Assembly: GCA_963682175.1 (NCBI GenBank)
Contig: OY821775.1
Location: 13,054,501 to 13,118,500 of the forward strand
Length of the DNA stretch: 64,000 nucleotides
Reading direction: 5' to 3'
Source of the DNA: Triglochin maritima
Lineage: Eukaryota; Streptophyta; Magnoliopsida; Alismatales; Juncaginaceae
Shown: piece by piece, positions 1 through 10,858 of the stretch
How the letters are laid out: the number at the start of each line of letters is the position of its first letter
How positions within the stretch are numbered: the first letter of the stretch is position 1
Program-made: the position numbers and the translations under genes
The notes under the pieces: generated by a model
Databases searched by the model: none
The model's input: the letters and a program-made list of their open reading frames with translations, nothing else
What the model was told of the DNA's origin: nothing

Positions 1-820
1 TTTATAAGGTAGATAGTGCCTACTAGTAGACTCTCTAAGCATGGTATATGTTTATCATTTCCATGGCTTTTAGAAGTAATAGTTTTTTCTTTGGTGATAT
101 TATGCTACTTGCTACTAATGGTTTAACTTTGCTTGTGGATCTAACTGTTCTGCTTTTGACTTGGTGACTTACAAATTCATGGAAGCTTCTAGTTGCTAGA
201 GGGACCACTTCATGGATGATTTAGCTTTTATTAAATAATACGAACTGGCAGTGGTTCCTGCAAGAACCAATGCATATTCCATCCTCAAGTATCTTTGCTT
301 GCGTGCATGGGAACTAACCCTAATTTTCTCATAATATATGCTAATTAAGACCTCATATTCATGTGGTATTTCTTTGTGGAACTGATCTATGGAAAATAAA
401 AATAAGAATAATATGATGTAGAGTTGCTATAATACGAGGACAGTATGGCTAATGACCTCCATCTTTTTCACTGTCATTGTTAACTTTCTTTAGCAAATTC
501 TTCTAAAAAAAATGAATACCCATTCTCGAAAAAAAGAACTACCTCAATTTGTACCTAAGCTGCTTGAGTTATTGAAGAGGAAGACAACATGACAATAATC
601 TAACCAAGTAATTGAATATGGTCTTAGCATCTTCAAGATGAGAGATACACCCTTTATTATTGCTAGTTGTTCATTTCTGTATTTTAATTATATCCTAAAT
701 ATGGATAGTGTAAAGGTCGCTTTTACCTTATATGGATTGTATTTTAACTAACTGCCATTTTAATGTCTTTGATATTTTGCCCCGTTACGTACTTTCTAAT
801 ATTTTAATTAATTATTGCAG
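1..820 (+). other. Intron of the beta-galactosidase gene entering the window
   Basis: AT-rich sequence with no coding frame that I can support. It ends in a TTATTGCAG acceptor directly before the first visible beta-galactosidase exon, so it is read as intron. The upstream exons, including the catalytic glutamates, lie outside the window. Confidence 0.6.
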
Positions 821-1785
821 TCGGTTGGACCACAGTGCACCCTTTACCTTCCTGCTCCCGTCCTTAAACATGGTGAAAATGTACTTGTAAGTTGATTAAC
901 TCATGTCTGGGGGAAACCTTTCTTCAAATAAATGTTTTTAACTCGTGTCCTTAACATGGTGAAAATGACACTTAAACCTTTCTTCGAATAACCAAAATTG
1001 TTCTTTTTGGGGGGTAATTACATTCAGTAATGAAGTAAAATTTCAAGTATTCAAATTGCATGTCCACTTTGTTTCATTTTCTACTTCCTGATTAATACCC
1101 GGCTACTTGCTCTGTTGGTAGAGAAATATATTGATGTATTTTATTGCTAGGACTTAGAGCCATGAAAATTTTATATTTATTGTATCCGTCAAAGATTAAG
1201 TTGTTTTTTGACATTTGGAACATCATGAACTATATCAAATGACTATTTAAACGATCTGCATTTCTTTTATTGTGGAATCGCAGATGGTCAGTTTCATTTG
1301 CATCATTGTGGTCAATTGGAAACAACCTTACTGTTTTACAGTAGTAGGGTTGCGTACATCCGACCCCCCTTACCTCGCTTAGGCGGGAGCCTCTTCTGAG
1401 GCATTGGGGTTATGTTGATGTTGATGTATTGTATCCCTGAACAAATTAACAATGACGTTTGTCTAAACATCAGATACATAATTGACTTATGGAAGATATT
1501 TGATCTACTGTTGTGCGATAATTCGGCTATGAATACCTTATCCCCTAGTAACACTATCAACTTTATTTTTGGTTTCCCTTAAATCATTGCAATGCTATGA
1601 TATCTGGTATTTTAATTTGTTTGCATCTGAAGTAGCTGCAACAGTTTTCACTGACCAACCAAAATTTCACTTTCCTTTTGAATTCTCAGGTGATATTGGA
1701 ATTACACGCTCATAGTCCTGCACTCGAAGTTGATCTCGTTGACCAACCAGATTTTTCCTGCAGACCTAATAATTACTTAATATAA
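821..1785 (+). CDS. Beta-galactosidase (glycosyl hydrolase 35), last two exons
   Basis: Two exons are visible, 821-886 and 1690-1785, both in phase 0 with GT-AG borders (GTAAGT at 887, TTCTCAG before 1690). Exon one reads SVGPQCTLYLPAPVLKHGEN and exon two starts VILELHAHSP and ends at TAA 1783-1785. The motif GPQCTLYLPAPVLK..N..V..ELE/H is the C-terminal end of plant GH35 beta-galactosidases, closest in my memory to the BGAL17 type rather than the lectin-tailed secreted forms. The family removes terminal beta-galactosyl residues from cell-wall glycans. Only about the last 53 residues are present, so catalytic residues and signal peptide cannot be assessed. The 803-bp intron between the exons holds a SINE tail. 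No frame damage is seen in this part. Confidence 0.8.
1341..1430 (+). repeat. SINE 3' end with TGTTGA-type tail
   Basis: GTAGTAGGGTTGCGTACATC followed by a CCGACCCCCC...GGCGGGAGCCTCTT...GGCATTGGGG block and a short GTTGATGTTGATG tail. This arrangement is the familiar 3' part of tRNA-derived plant SINEs that end in GTTG/TTG repeats. No A/B-box head is recognisable upstream, so it looks 5'-truncated. It sits within the last beta-galactosidase intron. Confidence 0.55.
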
Positions 1786-2700
1786 TGGAGTCGTCCTTTT
1801 ATGTTGATCATTCAATATTATTTGTACCGACTTCAAGGTTAGATGGTAACTCTCATGAAACTTTCAGCAGATATGCTTCCTGATCTGTCCTGAACTCCTG
1901 ATACATCTAAAGAAAAGGAGGCAAATATAATGAGGGGTAGAAGAAATTTGTAACCTATCCTTTATAAATGTATGAGAAGATCTCGCTCACCTATGAGACA
2001 TATACTCTTGCTTACAGGAGGGAGTTTGGTGCTGCAATTCAACATTGTGTTGGTAAAGAACTTCATGTCTGATGAGATACCAGATGGCTTCATCTAAACC
2101 AAGGTCTGTTGTCTCAATTTACATGACGGGTATTTGGATTTCCATTCAATCAAACATACTTTGTTATCGCTGCTCGCTGCTCGCTGACTTAAGACCGAAG
2201 TCATATACTGGTAAAGTTCCAATCAGGAGACTTTGATCTATTCAGGTGACGTCTTAAAGTTGGCAATACACAAGAAAGAAGTCCTTATAGCAGAAATCAA
2301 ATGAAAGATTGATAATAAAAAGTTTAGTATAGATGAATTAGGTATGATAAGCTTCTACAACCATTTACTTAATTCTCTTGCAAGTATTTTCATTACATGG
2401 CATAGCAATGATATCCTCATTTAGGTGTGTATATTTACAAAAGATACCCTCATTTAGTATAGTTTGTCAAACTCATAATAGTATTATTCGCTTTCGCAGT
2501 TACAGTTAGTTCACTTAAGGACAGCTAGTCGTTAATTAGTTCGGCCATTAATCATGTCCTCAAGTTCTTATCTACCAGAGCGAAAATTCCTCGGTCAGTA
2601 GACATATGGCTTTGGGATCGTATATTCTTTTCCTGTCCCACACCATATCCCACATACTATCAAAGTGTCACATCCATTCCTCTCTTGTTTTGTAATGTGG
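1786..2700. other. Beta-galactosidase 3' flank, no further gene seen
   Basis: AT-rich 3' UTR and spacer. I see a possible CTTACAG acceptor near 2017 that could belong to a 3' UTR intron, but no open frame or repeat that I can support. No final cytokinin-dehydrogenase exon is found here on the minus strand. Confidence 0.4.
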
Positions 2701-2729
2701 CATGTACTGTTTAACCATGTTTGTTCACG

Positions 2730-4234
2730 ACAGAAACGCAGGATCTCTGCGTTTTGGGCGTCTAAGTGCTTCCAATCATCAATGGCAGACCTTAGCAACC
2801 CCACTGAGTAGAACACTTGTTCTTCTTCTGGAATTACAGCAGACATTCTCTTGTCCCACGGACCAACTTCCATTTAGTTGTTGAGGTTTCAGTATGTTGA
2901 GTAATGGGTTTTTTTAATAAGTGGCAGAGTTTCGCAATTGCATCCAGGTGATCACAGGGTGGAAATTGAACTTGTGCTGCTGCGCCTCACCTCCACCTAA
3001 TTTTGTTTTCGAAGAGTTAGGGTTGTTTGTGGGGGCGGGTTTGACCTGCCAATCCGCCCTGCCCTGCCCAGCCCCGCGTGGGGCTGGTTGCGGTGAAATT
3101 TTGTCGACCCGGGAAGAGCAATAGTTAAGGGCATGTGTTTGGAGTCATAATAATATAATTTCTTTGTTTTCTAATAACACGGGTTTCAAACCTGCAGATG
3201 TGGATATCTCCAAATAATACGTTGTAAGTTTTTGTGCTTTTTATTATTCTGAAACGGCATTTTCGGAAAAGAGAAAACCATTTTTTTCCTTCTCAGTATT
3301 TTCTTCTCAAGTATGTCGTATCTTTCCTTTTTTTTCATGACTTCTAAGGAAATTCATGATTTTTTATATCAAAAATTGTGTTTTCTATCCACAATAAAAT
3401 GAATATAAAAGTGTTTTAAAACACAAATTTTGGGCTGTAAGTTAAATTGAAAATTTTGTTTATGAAATCAAAGTTTTTTAATCTTTAATAACTCAAAGGT
3501 TAGAATTTGAAGTGAATAAGGTGAATTACAATTTGTCCCTGAACTTTGCCATATTTCAGATTGATCCATTAAACTTTAAAAGGCGTTAGTCAACTCTCTA
3601 TACTTTTGATTAGTAATATATTGCCTCCTCACGGACCACGGTTAGTAATTTGTTTGTTTTTAACACATTTATCCTTATTTTTCTTGATTTTCATGTCTTT
3701 CACAAGAATACATTTACCTTTAACTTTATAAGTATGTGAAGTTTAGATTTGTGCCAAAATTTGATATCAAATAAAATATAACTTTGATATATAAATATCA
3801 TACAATCAAATTCAAATGGCAGTTAGTTTGAAATTAGGATGAAGGGTATTTGTACCCAAAAAAGAAAGAACAATGACAAATATGTTGATAACCGAAAAGT
3901 TACGAACAGAAAAGAAACCAATGTGTAACACAAATCGGAAATACATGGAACGTACTTGTCATGTTGTTAAATATCGAAATAACAAAGAGAATTATTATTG
4001 ATGGTTGATAAGGGTTTTGGTTATTTGGTTGCGTTCAATGCGTAGACGAGAATTGGACCCAAACACTTGTGTTGGCTGAGAATGCGTGTGAACTCCCCGT
4101 CGTTGAAGTAAGAGAATCTTGATCTTGGCACGAAGATGTTGAGCCATGGATGCGGGACGTCCCAAATACCCATCGATTCAATTTCATCGTTCCCTCGTGG
4201 ACTCTCTCCAAAAATCGGATACGACACATCGTTC
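2730..4234 (-). pseudogene. Cytokinin dehydrogenase (CKX) pseudogene, two exons
   Basis: Two minus-strand blocks match consecutive CKX exons. The upper block (4033-4234, behind a TTCAG acceptor) encodes a GIWDVPHPWLNIFVPRSRF motif and GPILVYALN. The lower block (2730 to about 2860) encodes WDKRMSAVIPEEE, then VFYSVGLLRSA and the sequence up to EILRFC. CKX enzymes are FAD-dependent and cleave the isoprenoid side chain of cytokinins. In the upper block the expected DVSY...FLERVHEG..KL...GIWD order is only recovered by switching frame twice, which means frameshifts. The upper block runs into a stop (TAA at 4021) without a clear donor. The FAD-binding exons and the last exon are not found. A degraded remnant is the simplest reading; the family call is firm. 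Confidence 0.75.
2880..4030. other. Spacer between the two CKX pseudo-exons
   Basis: Mostly AT-rich. A GC-rich patch near 3030-3115 contains GCCCTGCCCAGCCCCGCG; no protein match is recognised. Probably old intron with inserted repeat fragments. Confidence 0.35.
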
Positions 4235-4389
4235 CTGAACATGTAAAAATAAGATGTTCAGACTCACAAATGGTGTATTTTCGTCTCAACTGATACATAA
4301 CAAGTTTGTTGTTTTAAAATGAATATGTAGCTTCTGCCAAATTTGTTATGTCTCTTCTTCTTTCCTCTTTCTTAGCAAGGTTTTAACTT

Positions 4390-4795
4390 AGCATATGTGG
4401 TGCCGTGCGAATTTGTGTTAGGGCTGCATATGCGGTTGTGCGGTCGCACAAGTAAAATTTGCCAAACAACTATAAAATTAATATATTTTTTGAAGAAAAA
4501 AAATTGAAATCAGACAAACATACATAACATTTGTCCCCCGTAACTTCCTTTTTCTTCCTTCTTTAACTTCATCACCCCCCACCTCTCTTTTTTCCTTTCT
4601 CTCAAACTCCTCTCCCATCTCCCATCTCCATTCTCCACCTACCCCACCCCACCAGCCCTCCACCATGTCCTCTGCGACTGCATACGCATAGTGGTTGCAC
4701 AAGTCGCACATTGTTAGGTACGCATATGCGACCTCAGTATGCGGCCACACATTAAAACGTTGTTTCTATGCGGCCACACATTAACGTTATTTCTT
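4390..4795. repeat. Imperfect inverted repeat with GCATATGCG blocks (MITE-like)
   Basis: GGCTGCATATGCGGTTGTGC near 4423 and a TGCGGTCGCACAAG block recur in inverted, diverged form around 4675-4760 (GCATACGCATAGTGGTTGCACAAG, TACGCATATGCGACCTC, TGCGGCCACACATTA, the last repeated twice). No coding capacity is credible. It resembles a non-autonomous DNA transposon, but I could not define clean ends or a target duplication. Confidence 0.35.
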
Positions 4796-4818
4796 AGGAA
4801 ACATTTGATATCTTTAGG

Positions 4819-4857
4819 GAACTACTATTCGTCGCCGGAAAACTACTTAAATCGCCC
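4819..4857 (+). repeat. MULE left terminal inverted repeat
   Basis: Starts GAACTACTATTCGTCGCCG and ends in CTTAAATCGCCC. It pairs with the reverse complement of 8258-8296 with three mismatches. Confidence 0.88.
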
Positions 4858-4970
4858 CAAAAATGACCTTTTTGCCCTTAACAAATCAATTAATACCGAT
4901 TTCGTCCTGTGTCTTTAAATAAGGTGTTTGACTCAGTTTTACTCACATTCCTAGTACCAACACCACGAAA

Positions 4971-7187
4971 ATGTTTGGCGAAGCACCTGAATCCGGTGAG
5001 GTAACTGGGGCGGAATTTTTTTCACGACTCGGGAGACGCCTCCACAAAGGTGGAGGCGTCTGTCTAAACCGCCTCCACCTATGTGGAGGCGTGTTAGGCA
5101 GACGCCTCCACCTTGGTGGAGGCGGTTTAGCCAGACGCCCGTTTTTTTTTTGTTTTTTTTTAATTTTTTGTTAAATTCAAATTTTTCAGGTTCCGTTTCA
5201 AGATTTCGGTGGTGATGGAGTAGATTACAGTGAGCTTTTTGACAGTAAAGAAATATTTACAACAATCGAGGAAGGTTGTAAATGGGCGAAACAAGTTGCA
5301 ATAGGAGCCGGATTTTTTTTGGTTATATCATCATACAAACCGAAAGCAGATAACCGGATGGATTGTTACCTCAGATGTGATCGCAGACGTGAGATGAGTT
5401 CTCGTGATACGAGTATTGCACTGCGAAAGAATACGAAAAGAAAAGGTTGCGGTTGTCGGTTTTTGGTAAAAGTGGTGGAGCGACGAGATCGTGATGGATG
5501 GGTTATTGTTTCTAGTAGCATGTTTGGGCAGCACAACCACCCATTGGCAGTTTATTCAGAGGGTCACCGACAGGTCAGCGGACTTAGTGCTGGGGCAAAA
5601 CAAATTGTTCGGGATATGACAGAAGCACAAGCAAGGCCCCGTAACATTTTGTTGGCGGTAAAGAAGAAATTTCCGGACGATAATCCTAATCAAATGCACA
5701 TTTACAACTTCAGAGAGTACATGAGGAGGACGAAATCTGAAGACAGGAATCTCGCGCAGCAGTTTCTCAGAGAGGCAGTGCAGCATAAGTATTTGCATTG
5801 GATTGTGGCAGATAAAGAAACTAATGTCTTGACTCACGCATTTTTGGCACATCCGACTTCAGTTCAGTTGTTGCGTACATACCCATTCGTGATCTGTATG
5901 GATTCGACGTATAAGACGAACAAGTACAAGATGCCTTTGTTTGAGATGGTTGGGGTTACTCCAACAAATATGAATTTCCTCGTCGGATATGCGATTTTGC
6001 AGGATGAGACCGAGTCTAGTTACCGGTGGGTGTTGGAGAGGTTGCGAGATCTGTTATTGGATATTGTTAGCCCGACAGCAATAATTACGGACCGGGAGAT
6101 GGGTCTGATGCGACCAGTGGCAGAGGTTTTTCCTGAGTCAGCTCATTTACTATGCACCTGGCATATCAACAAAGACGTGTACAACTACGCATACCACGTA
6201 TTCGGCAAGGACAAGCAGTCTGCAGAGATTTTCAGGCGTGGAAGGTGGAGGAAAGTCATGATTTCTGATTCACAGACGGATTATGATAGAGCAGTCCGTA
6301 ATCTGAAAGATTCTTTCAAGTCCTGGCCAGTGCTGACGAAGTATGTGGAAGACACGTGGTTGGTGCATAAGGAAAAATTCGTGTTGAATTGGACGAATCA
6401 AGTTCTTCATTTCGGCAACACTACGAACTGCAGGGTGGAAAGTGCACATTCGGCTCTGAAAGAGTGGATCACTACATCGACTGCCGCTCTCGACACTCTT
6501 TTCGACCGTGTGAACTCGTCTATTGAAATGCAGCTGACGAATATTCGGAACTTTCTTGAAGATTCGAGACGTCGAAATTTGGCACAGTACATAGGTCCTC
6601 TGTTTCAGCATATAAATGGCCGAGTTTCGCATCACTGCTTGTCGTTAATGACTCAGGAGTTGAAGAGAATGCAGGACTTAAGTGATGAAATTGAATATCG
6701 TTGTGGGTGTGCTTTCCTGACAACACATGGGATTCCTTGTGCCTGTACCATGTACGAGTGTTTCGCGTCAGGTGATGGAATTTATTTAGAGCAGATTCAT
6801 CCATTCTGGAAAACACTTGTTATCGGAGAAGGAGTCCAGATATCAGAGTTTGTTGATCAGTCAGCACAAGACACCGAGCATTTTCGGAAGCTAGTGGATG
6901 AGATCTCGCAGAGCGATCCTGCAGTAATTCGTAGTGCCTCTCGTATTTTATACGAACAGTTACACCCCGATCAGTCGAACTATGGAGAACCCGAAGAAAA
7001 TACTAAGGTACGAGGTCGACCTAGGGGAAAGTCGACACGTCGGGACCCGAGTGCCTTCGAGTATGCTGAGCGAGGTCGTGGTCGGTCTAGCAGTAGTGGG
7101 AGCAGGGGTCGTGGTCGGTCTGCCAGTAATGGGAGCAGGGGTCGTCGGTCTAATTCGTCTCGATCGTCCTTGAATACGGGCACATGA
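4971..7187 (+). CDS. MULE transposase (mudrA-like, DDE, SWIM zinc finger)
   Basis: I model exon 1 as 4971-5000 (ATG, ten codons to GAG) and exon 2 as 5190-7187. They join in phase 0 across GTAACT...TTTTTCAG, giving 675 residues. The start is supported because this ATG and its leader are conserved in the deletion copy at 43395. Domains in order: an N-terminal zinc-finger-like DNA-binding region (GCGCRF...QHNH); the MULE transposase domain with D248 (CMDSTYKTNKYKMPLF), D311 (IITDREMG) with CTWHI after it, and E427 (CRVESAHSALKEW); a SWIM finger C515-x-C517...H523...C527-x-C529; then an RGR/S-rich basic tail. Such enzymes cut and join the element ends in the nucleus. No stop or frameshift is seen, and all three acidic residues are present. 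The splice is inferred. Confidence 0.88.
5033..5142 (+). repeat. GC-rich hairpin array in the transposase intron
   Basis: GACGCCTCCAC and GTGGAGGCGTC blocks alternate several times (GCCTCCACAAAGGTGGAGGC, GCCTCCACCTATGTGGAGGC, GCCTCCACCTTGGTGGAGGC), followed by a T-rich tract. Each can fold into an 8-bp stem, and neighbouring arms can pair across. The array lies wholly between the inferred donor at 5001 and acceptor at 5189. Related blocks recur in the deletion copy at 43395-44634. Confidence 0.8.
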
Positions 7188-7311
7188 TCTTCTTGTATGT
7201 CGATATCTTTGTTGTTATGTTATTTAATATATATTAGTAATCTAAATGGGGTTGAATATATTATCTCCTAATTTTGTTGTTTTAATGAATTGTTATTTAC
7301 CTATCTTACAG

Positions 7312-7919
7312 TGTCCGGACGGGTTGACGTGGACAACTTCCCATATAATGATAGACTTCCAGGAATCATTTTGTCATTTCTGCAAAGGTGGAATGACGTA
7401 CGTGCTGATGGCAACTGTGGATTTCGATGTGTTGCCGATGTCTTTCATGGTGGTCAGGAGAACTGGTCGTACGCCCGTCGTACGATTTCTAATGAGATAG
7501 GTGCACATCCTATTTATGAGACAGTCTATTTCGGCCATGTGAGAGAGGCTCGTCAACGAATTGATTGGGGCGGGGGAGGTTGTGGCGAGGATCATTATAT
7601 GGAGGTTTGGTCCGACTTGTTTCCTATTGCGAATTTTTACAAGTGTGCGGTCATGTATTTCGCAGTGGGAACGGATGGTTCGTTGTTCCCGTGTCTTACT
7701 GTTCTACCCTGGGAGTGTCCCTCTACCATGACGAGGCCTGTCAGAGAGTTGGTCATTGCTCATTTAGGGAGTTACGCTCATTTTATTCGTTTGGAATTAC
7801 TTGATGATTTCCCAGTACCTCCTATAGCGACCTTATGGTATCAAATGCGAGATGAGAGTGTTGTTGGATGGGAGGATCAGTACCAAAGTAGGATGGAGTA
7901 TTGGAACCGGTTACGTTGA
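7312..7919 (+). CDS. OTU-domain cysteine protease exon of the MULE
   Basis: An open frame following a CTTACAG acceptor (7305-7311) encodes about 202 residues. The OTU signature is clear: DGNCGFRCVADVFHGGQENW supplies the Asp-Gly-Asn-Cys catalytic loop, and YAHFIRLEL near the C-terminus has the catalytic-His context. The family hydrolyses ubiquitin or ubiquitin-like linkages. No in-frame ATG precedes the domain, and the exon begins with two bases of a split codon, so it must be spliced to an upstream exon. A C-terminal extension of the transposase by alternative splicing, or a second transcript, are both possible. OTU domains attached to plant MULE transposases are known, as I recall. It lies 124 bases downstream of the transposase stop. 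Confidence 0.8.
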
Positions 7920-7984
7920 TTGTAATTTGTAATGTTTTGTAATGTATAATATATCGTGTATTTCTACTTATATCGTGTATTCCA

Positions 7985-8050
7985 AGGGGGAGGCGGTTCC
8001 GGCGATCGCCCGATCGTTGGGTCGGGCGTCTCCCGCGACCGCCCGACTCA
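7985..8050 (+). repeat. GC-rich palindromic block near the MULE right end
   Basis: GGGGGAGGCGGTTCCGGCGA followed by TCGCCCGATCGTTGGGTCGG and GCGTCTCCCGCGACCGCCCG. It is a self-complementary G/C block in otherwise AT-rich sequence, in the same subterminal position as the larger hairpin array of the deletion copy (44196-44385). Confidence 0.6.
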
Positions 8051-8257
8051 AAAAAAAATTTTAAAAAAAATTAATTGAAATAAACAAGGTAATTTACCAG
8101 ATGTGAGTAGTCAGGGGTCTCCGCTGGCTCTTTCCCTGGCCTCCGAGACATTCTATTTGGTGAATAAAAGTGTGATATGAAGAGAAAGTTGTGTTAAAAG
8201 AGTGAAATGAGGAGTTATATTAGTAGAAAGGGCAGAGGGGCAAAATGGTAATCTTAC

Positions 8258-8296
8258 GGGCGATTTAAGTAGTTTTACGGCGACGAATAACAGTTC
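8258..8296 (-). repeat. MULE right terminal inverted repeat
   Basis: GGGCGATTTAAGTAG...CGACGAATAACAGTTC, the partner of 4819-4857. The same end sequence occurs at 44596-44634 in the deletion copy. Confidence 0.88.
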
Positions 8297-9270
8297 AGTA
8301 CTTTTAAAATTGTTTTATATCCAAATACTACAATGCATACAAAGAATATAATTTTATACATAAAATTTAAATTTTCAACTTGGATTTTTTTTCTAAATAG
8401 AAGTTTCTGTTTATCAAAAAAAGACCTACCCTAATTATAAGCTAATATATATATATATATATTTTTATTTGAGAATATTGTTTTTTGTTTACTCATCGAT
8501 CATGCACCCCCTCAAATTCATGATCCACACTTCTTATCATGATACTAAATGTTAGTCTAAGTATATTTCGAAGTACATTTATTTCTTTTTTTCGGTTTTG
8601 CATCCTAATCTTAAGTCATAAGAAATATCAGATCTAGTAAAGATATATGTAAAAATTATTAACCAAATAAGAAAAACCAAATTAGTAGAGATATACCCAA
8701 CAGTCAGATTTGTCTTCGAGCATTGAGTTCAAACGTGAAGGGTTAAAGTCCAAAGCATATGGAATATTTGTGGACTAATCATGCATGCATGCCGGTTTTA
8801 GTTTCGAAATGTTGTGGGCAAGTTAGTTAGTCCCAAAGTTTTTGTTTTTGTTTACTTTGAAAAATGAGATAAAAATAGAAATTTCTCAACCGTCACAATT
8901 CACCATGTATTTGATTTTAAGGAAAAAAACTTTATTTAAGACCTTCATATTCTAGCTTATCAAACAACAATAACACTGTGTAGACGTATATCCGTATCAG
9001 GACATAATTTTTCTTGTTTGAAAATAACTTTGGAAAAAGATTTTCATATCCTTAAAGATTACTGATAGATAAGGATTTCAAATGTCTTAAATTAATAATC
9101 AATGCAGCAATATATAAATCTTAGGAATTCCCATAACATTGATCTGGTTCTCACGTTGAGTTTCGTGTGTAGACTTTTCAAATATTGTCAAGAAAGGTAG
9201 GTTTTCATAGCTTTCGAATCCATTCTTAAGCTAAGGATGGGGATGAATTTTTTTATAATAAAATGATTTT
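8297..9270. other. AT-rich intergenic DNA
   Basis: Contains an (AT)n run near 8448-8462 and a GCATGCATGCCGG stretch near 8781. No gene or recognisable mobile element seen. Confidence 0.4.
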
Positions 9271-9271
9271 C

Positions 9272-9402
9272 TCTAGTTTTTAGAATTTTGGGTCTCCCAC
9301 TGTGTGGAGACCTATACGATGGTCACCTTTCCTCAGTCTCTCTCCAATAATCTAAGGGTTGATGTAATGTGAAAGGGCTTGAGGTGAGAAGTCTAGACTC
9401 CA
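9272..9402 (+). repeat. Dispersed direct repeat, copy 1
   Basis: TTTTCTCTAGTTTTTAGAAT, TTTGGGTCTCCCACTG, GAGACCTATACGATGG, CTCCAATAATCTAAGGGTTG and ATGTAATGTGAAAGG occur in this order and recur in diverged form at 10694-10858. Function unknown; it could be remnants of one repeat family. Confidence 0.55.
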
Positions 9403-10693
9403 AGTGTATAGCTTATACCTTGCGATGGGCACTCAAAAAGGTGCAGAGCAGCACGAGCATAACGAGTGCGTATGCCGTCTATGTATCCACCTACTACATA
9501 AACCTCTACCCATACCCATGGACGCCCCAAGGAAGAAAGTGCATGCGGTGGTGAAAAATCATTATCATATAGAAAAATCTCGTTTTGGGGCAGGTTATAG
9601 TTATCTGTTTGAAACCTAATCGATTTTAAAATACCTGAACATAGTGGTGAATAGGTAATTGGATTAGAATCCATAAACGAATAACTTGGTGAAAACCTAT
9701 AATAAATAAACACATGTATTTTACAACAAATAAATGTGTAATATTGATATTTGTTCAGGACTTTAGGATTTTTATGATAAGGTAAAATCGTAATAGCATG
9801 TTAGAAACAATAATAATATAATATGTTAGTTTTAATATTTGGTAGGTTATATAATTTATTAGGAAGACTAAAATATTACATCATACTATATATATTTAGG
9901 GCTTACTTAAGTTAAACTCCATGTGCCAAACCTAATGTCTCATAAAATAAGTTGTTAAACCATAATATTATTTCACTACAATAATATAATTTAATATGTG
10001 GAATGAACGGGAAAATAGTGTATTCCATATAACATTTGCGAACATAAATAAATATTTAAATTTTAAGTTATCAAGAAAGATAGACTTATGTCAATACATT
10101 TTAAAGGTAGTAAATCTCTACTCATATTATATATATATAATAGAATAAACCATCATTGTCATTCTTAAATTTCAATCCTCAAATGAAAATTCGACCGTTT
10201 AAATTAATCTGCCATATGAGTTGTATCGAATAATTTCGTGATTTTTGTGATCAATTTAATAAAAATTGCATTTTTTTATGAAAAATGATTTTTATCAGTA
10301 CAACTTTAAACAAGTCATCCACAGGTGTCGACAAAAAATTAAAATGGAAGGAAATTGATTTCCGTGTTTCTGTTGATGTAAGGAATTCAAAGTCTTCAAC
10401 GGCTCTGCACCAAATCAAACCTATCAACAACCAAATCAAGTTTAGAACCTAAATAATAGAAGAAAAAGAAGAAGAAAAATCGGAGTAGATTAGGTAATGA
10501 GATTGGAAATACAAATAAAAACATGAAAATAAAAGAAAAAAAATGAGCGGGTTTGGAGTTTCGGTCTAATCTCACCAACTCAAAAATAGCAATCGCGATT
10601 TGAAAAAGGAGTGAGGGAAGGATTTATATAGGCTACGGATGAGTATGAAACTTCTTATAACAAAATTTTGATGTTGTTGATTCCTAAATGTAG
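9403..10693. other. AT-rich spacer between the direct repeats
   Basis: Short frames exist but none has a recognisable product or supported start. No repeat structure beyond A/T-rich runs was noticed. Confidence 0.35.
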
Positions 10694-10858
10694 TGTTTTT
10701 CTCTCGATTTTTGAATTTTGGGCCTTCCACTGAGAGACCTATACGACGGCTTGGCTCGGCTATCAGATTAACACCTATCCTTAGTTATTCTCCAATAATC
10801 TAAGAGCTGATGTAATATGAAAAGATCTGTGTTGAGAGACTTAGACGTTTTGGATGTA
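10694..10858 (+). repeat. Dispersed direct repeat, copy 2
   Basis: Matches the order of 9272-9402: TTTTTGAATTTTGGGCCTTC, GAGACCTATACGACGG, CTCCAATAATCTAAGAGCTG, ATGTAATATGAAAAG, then GAGAGACTTAGACG. It carries about 30 extra bases in the middle. Confidence 0.55.

Larger units (their letters stand above)
4819..8296 (+). mobile_element. MULE-type DNA transposon with transposase and OTU protease
   Basis: A 3.48-kb element bounded by 39-bp terminal inverted repeats that match at 36 of 39 positions (4819-4857 and 8258-8296). Inside, in the same direction, are a MULE transposase gene (4971-7187) and an OTU cysteine-protease exon (7312-7919). GC-rich hairpins lie in the first intron (5033-5142) and near the right end (7985-8050). 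The expected 8-9 bp target duplication is not evident, so the outermost base may be off or the duplication decayed. The coding frames are open, so this may be a recently active copy. A deletion relative is at 43395-44634. Confidence 0.88.
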
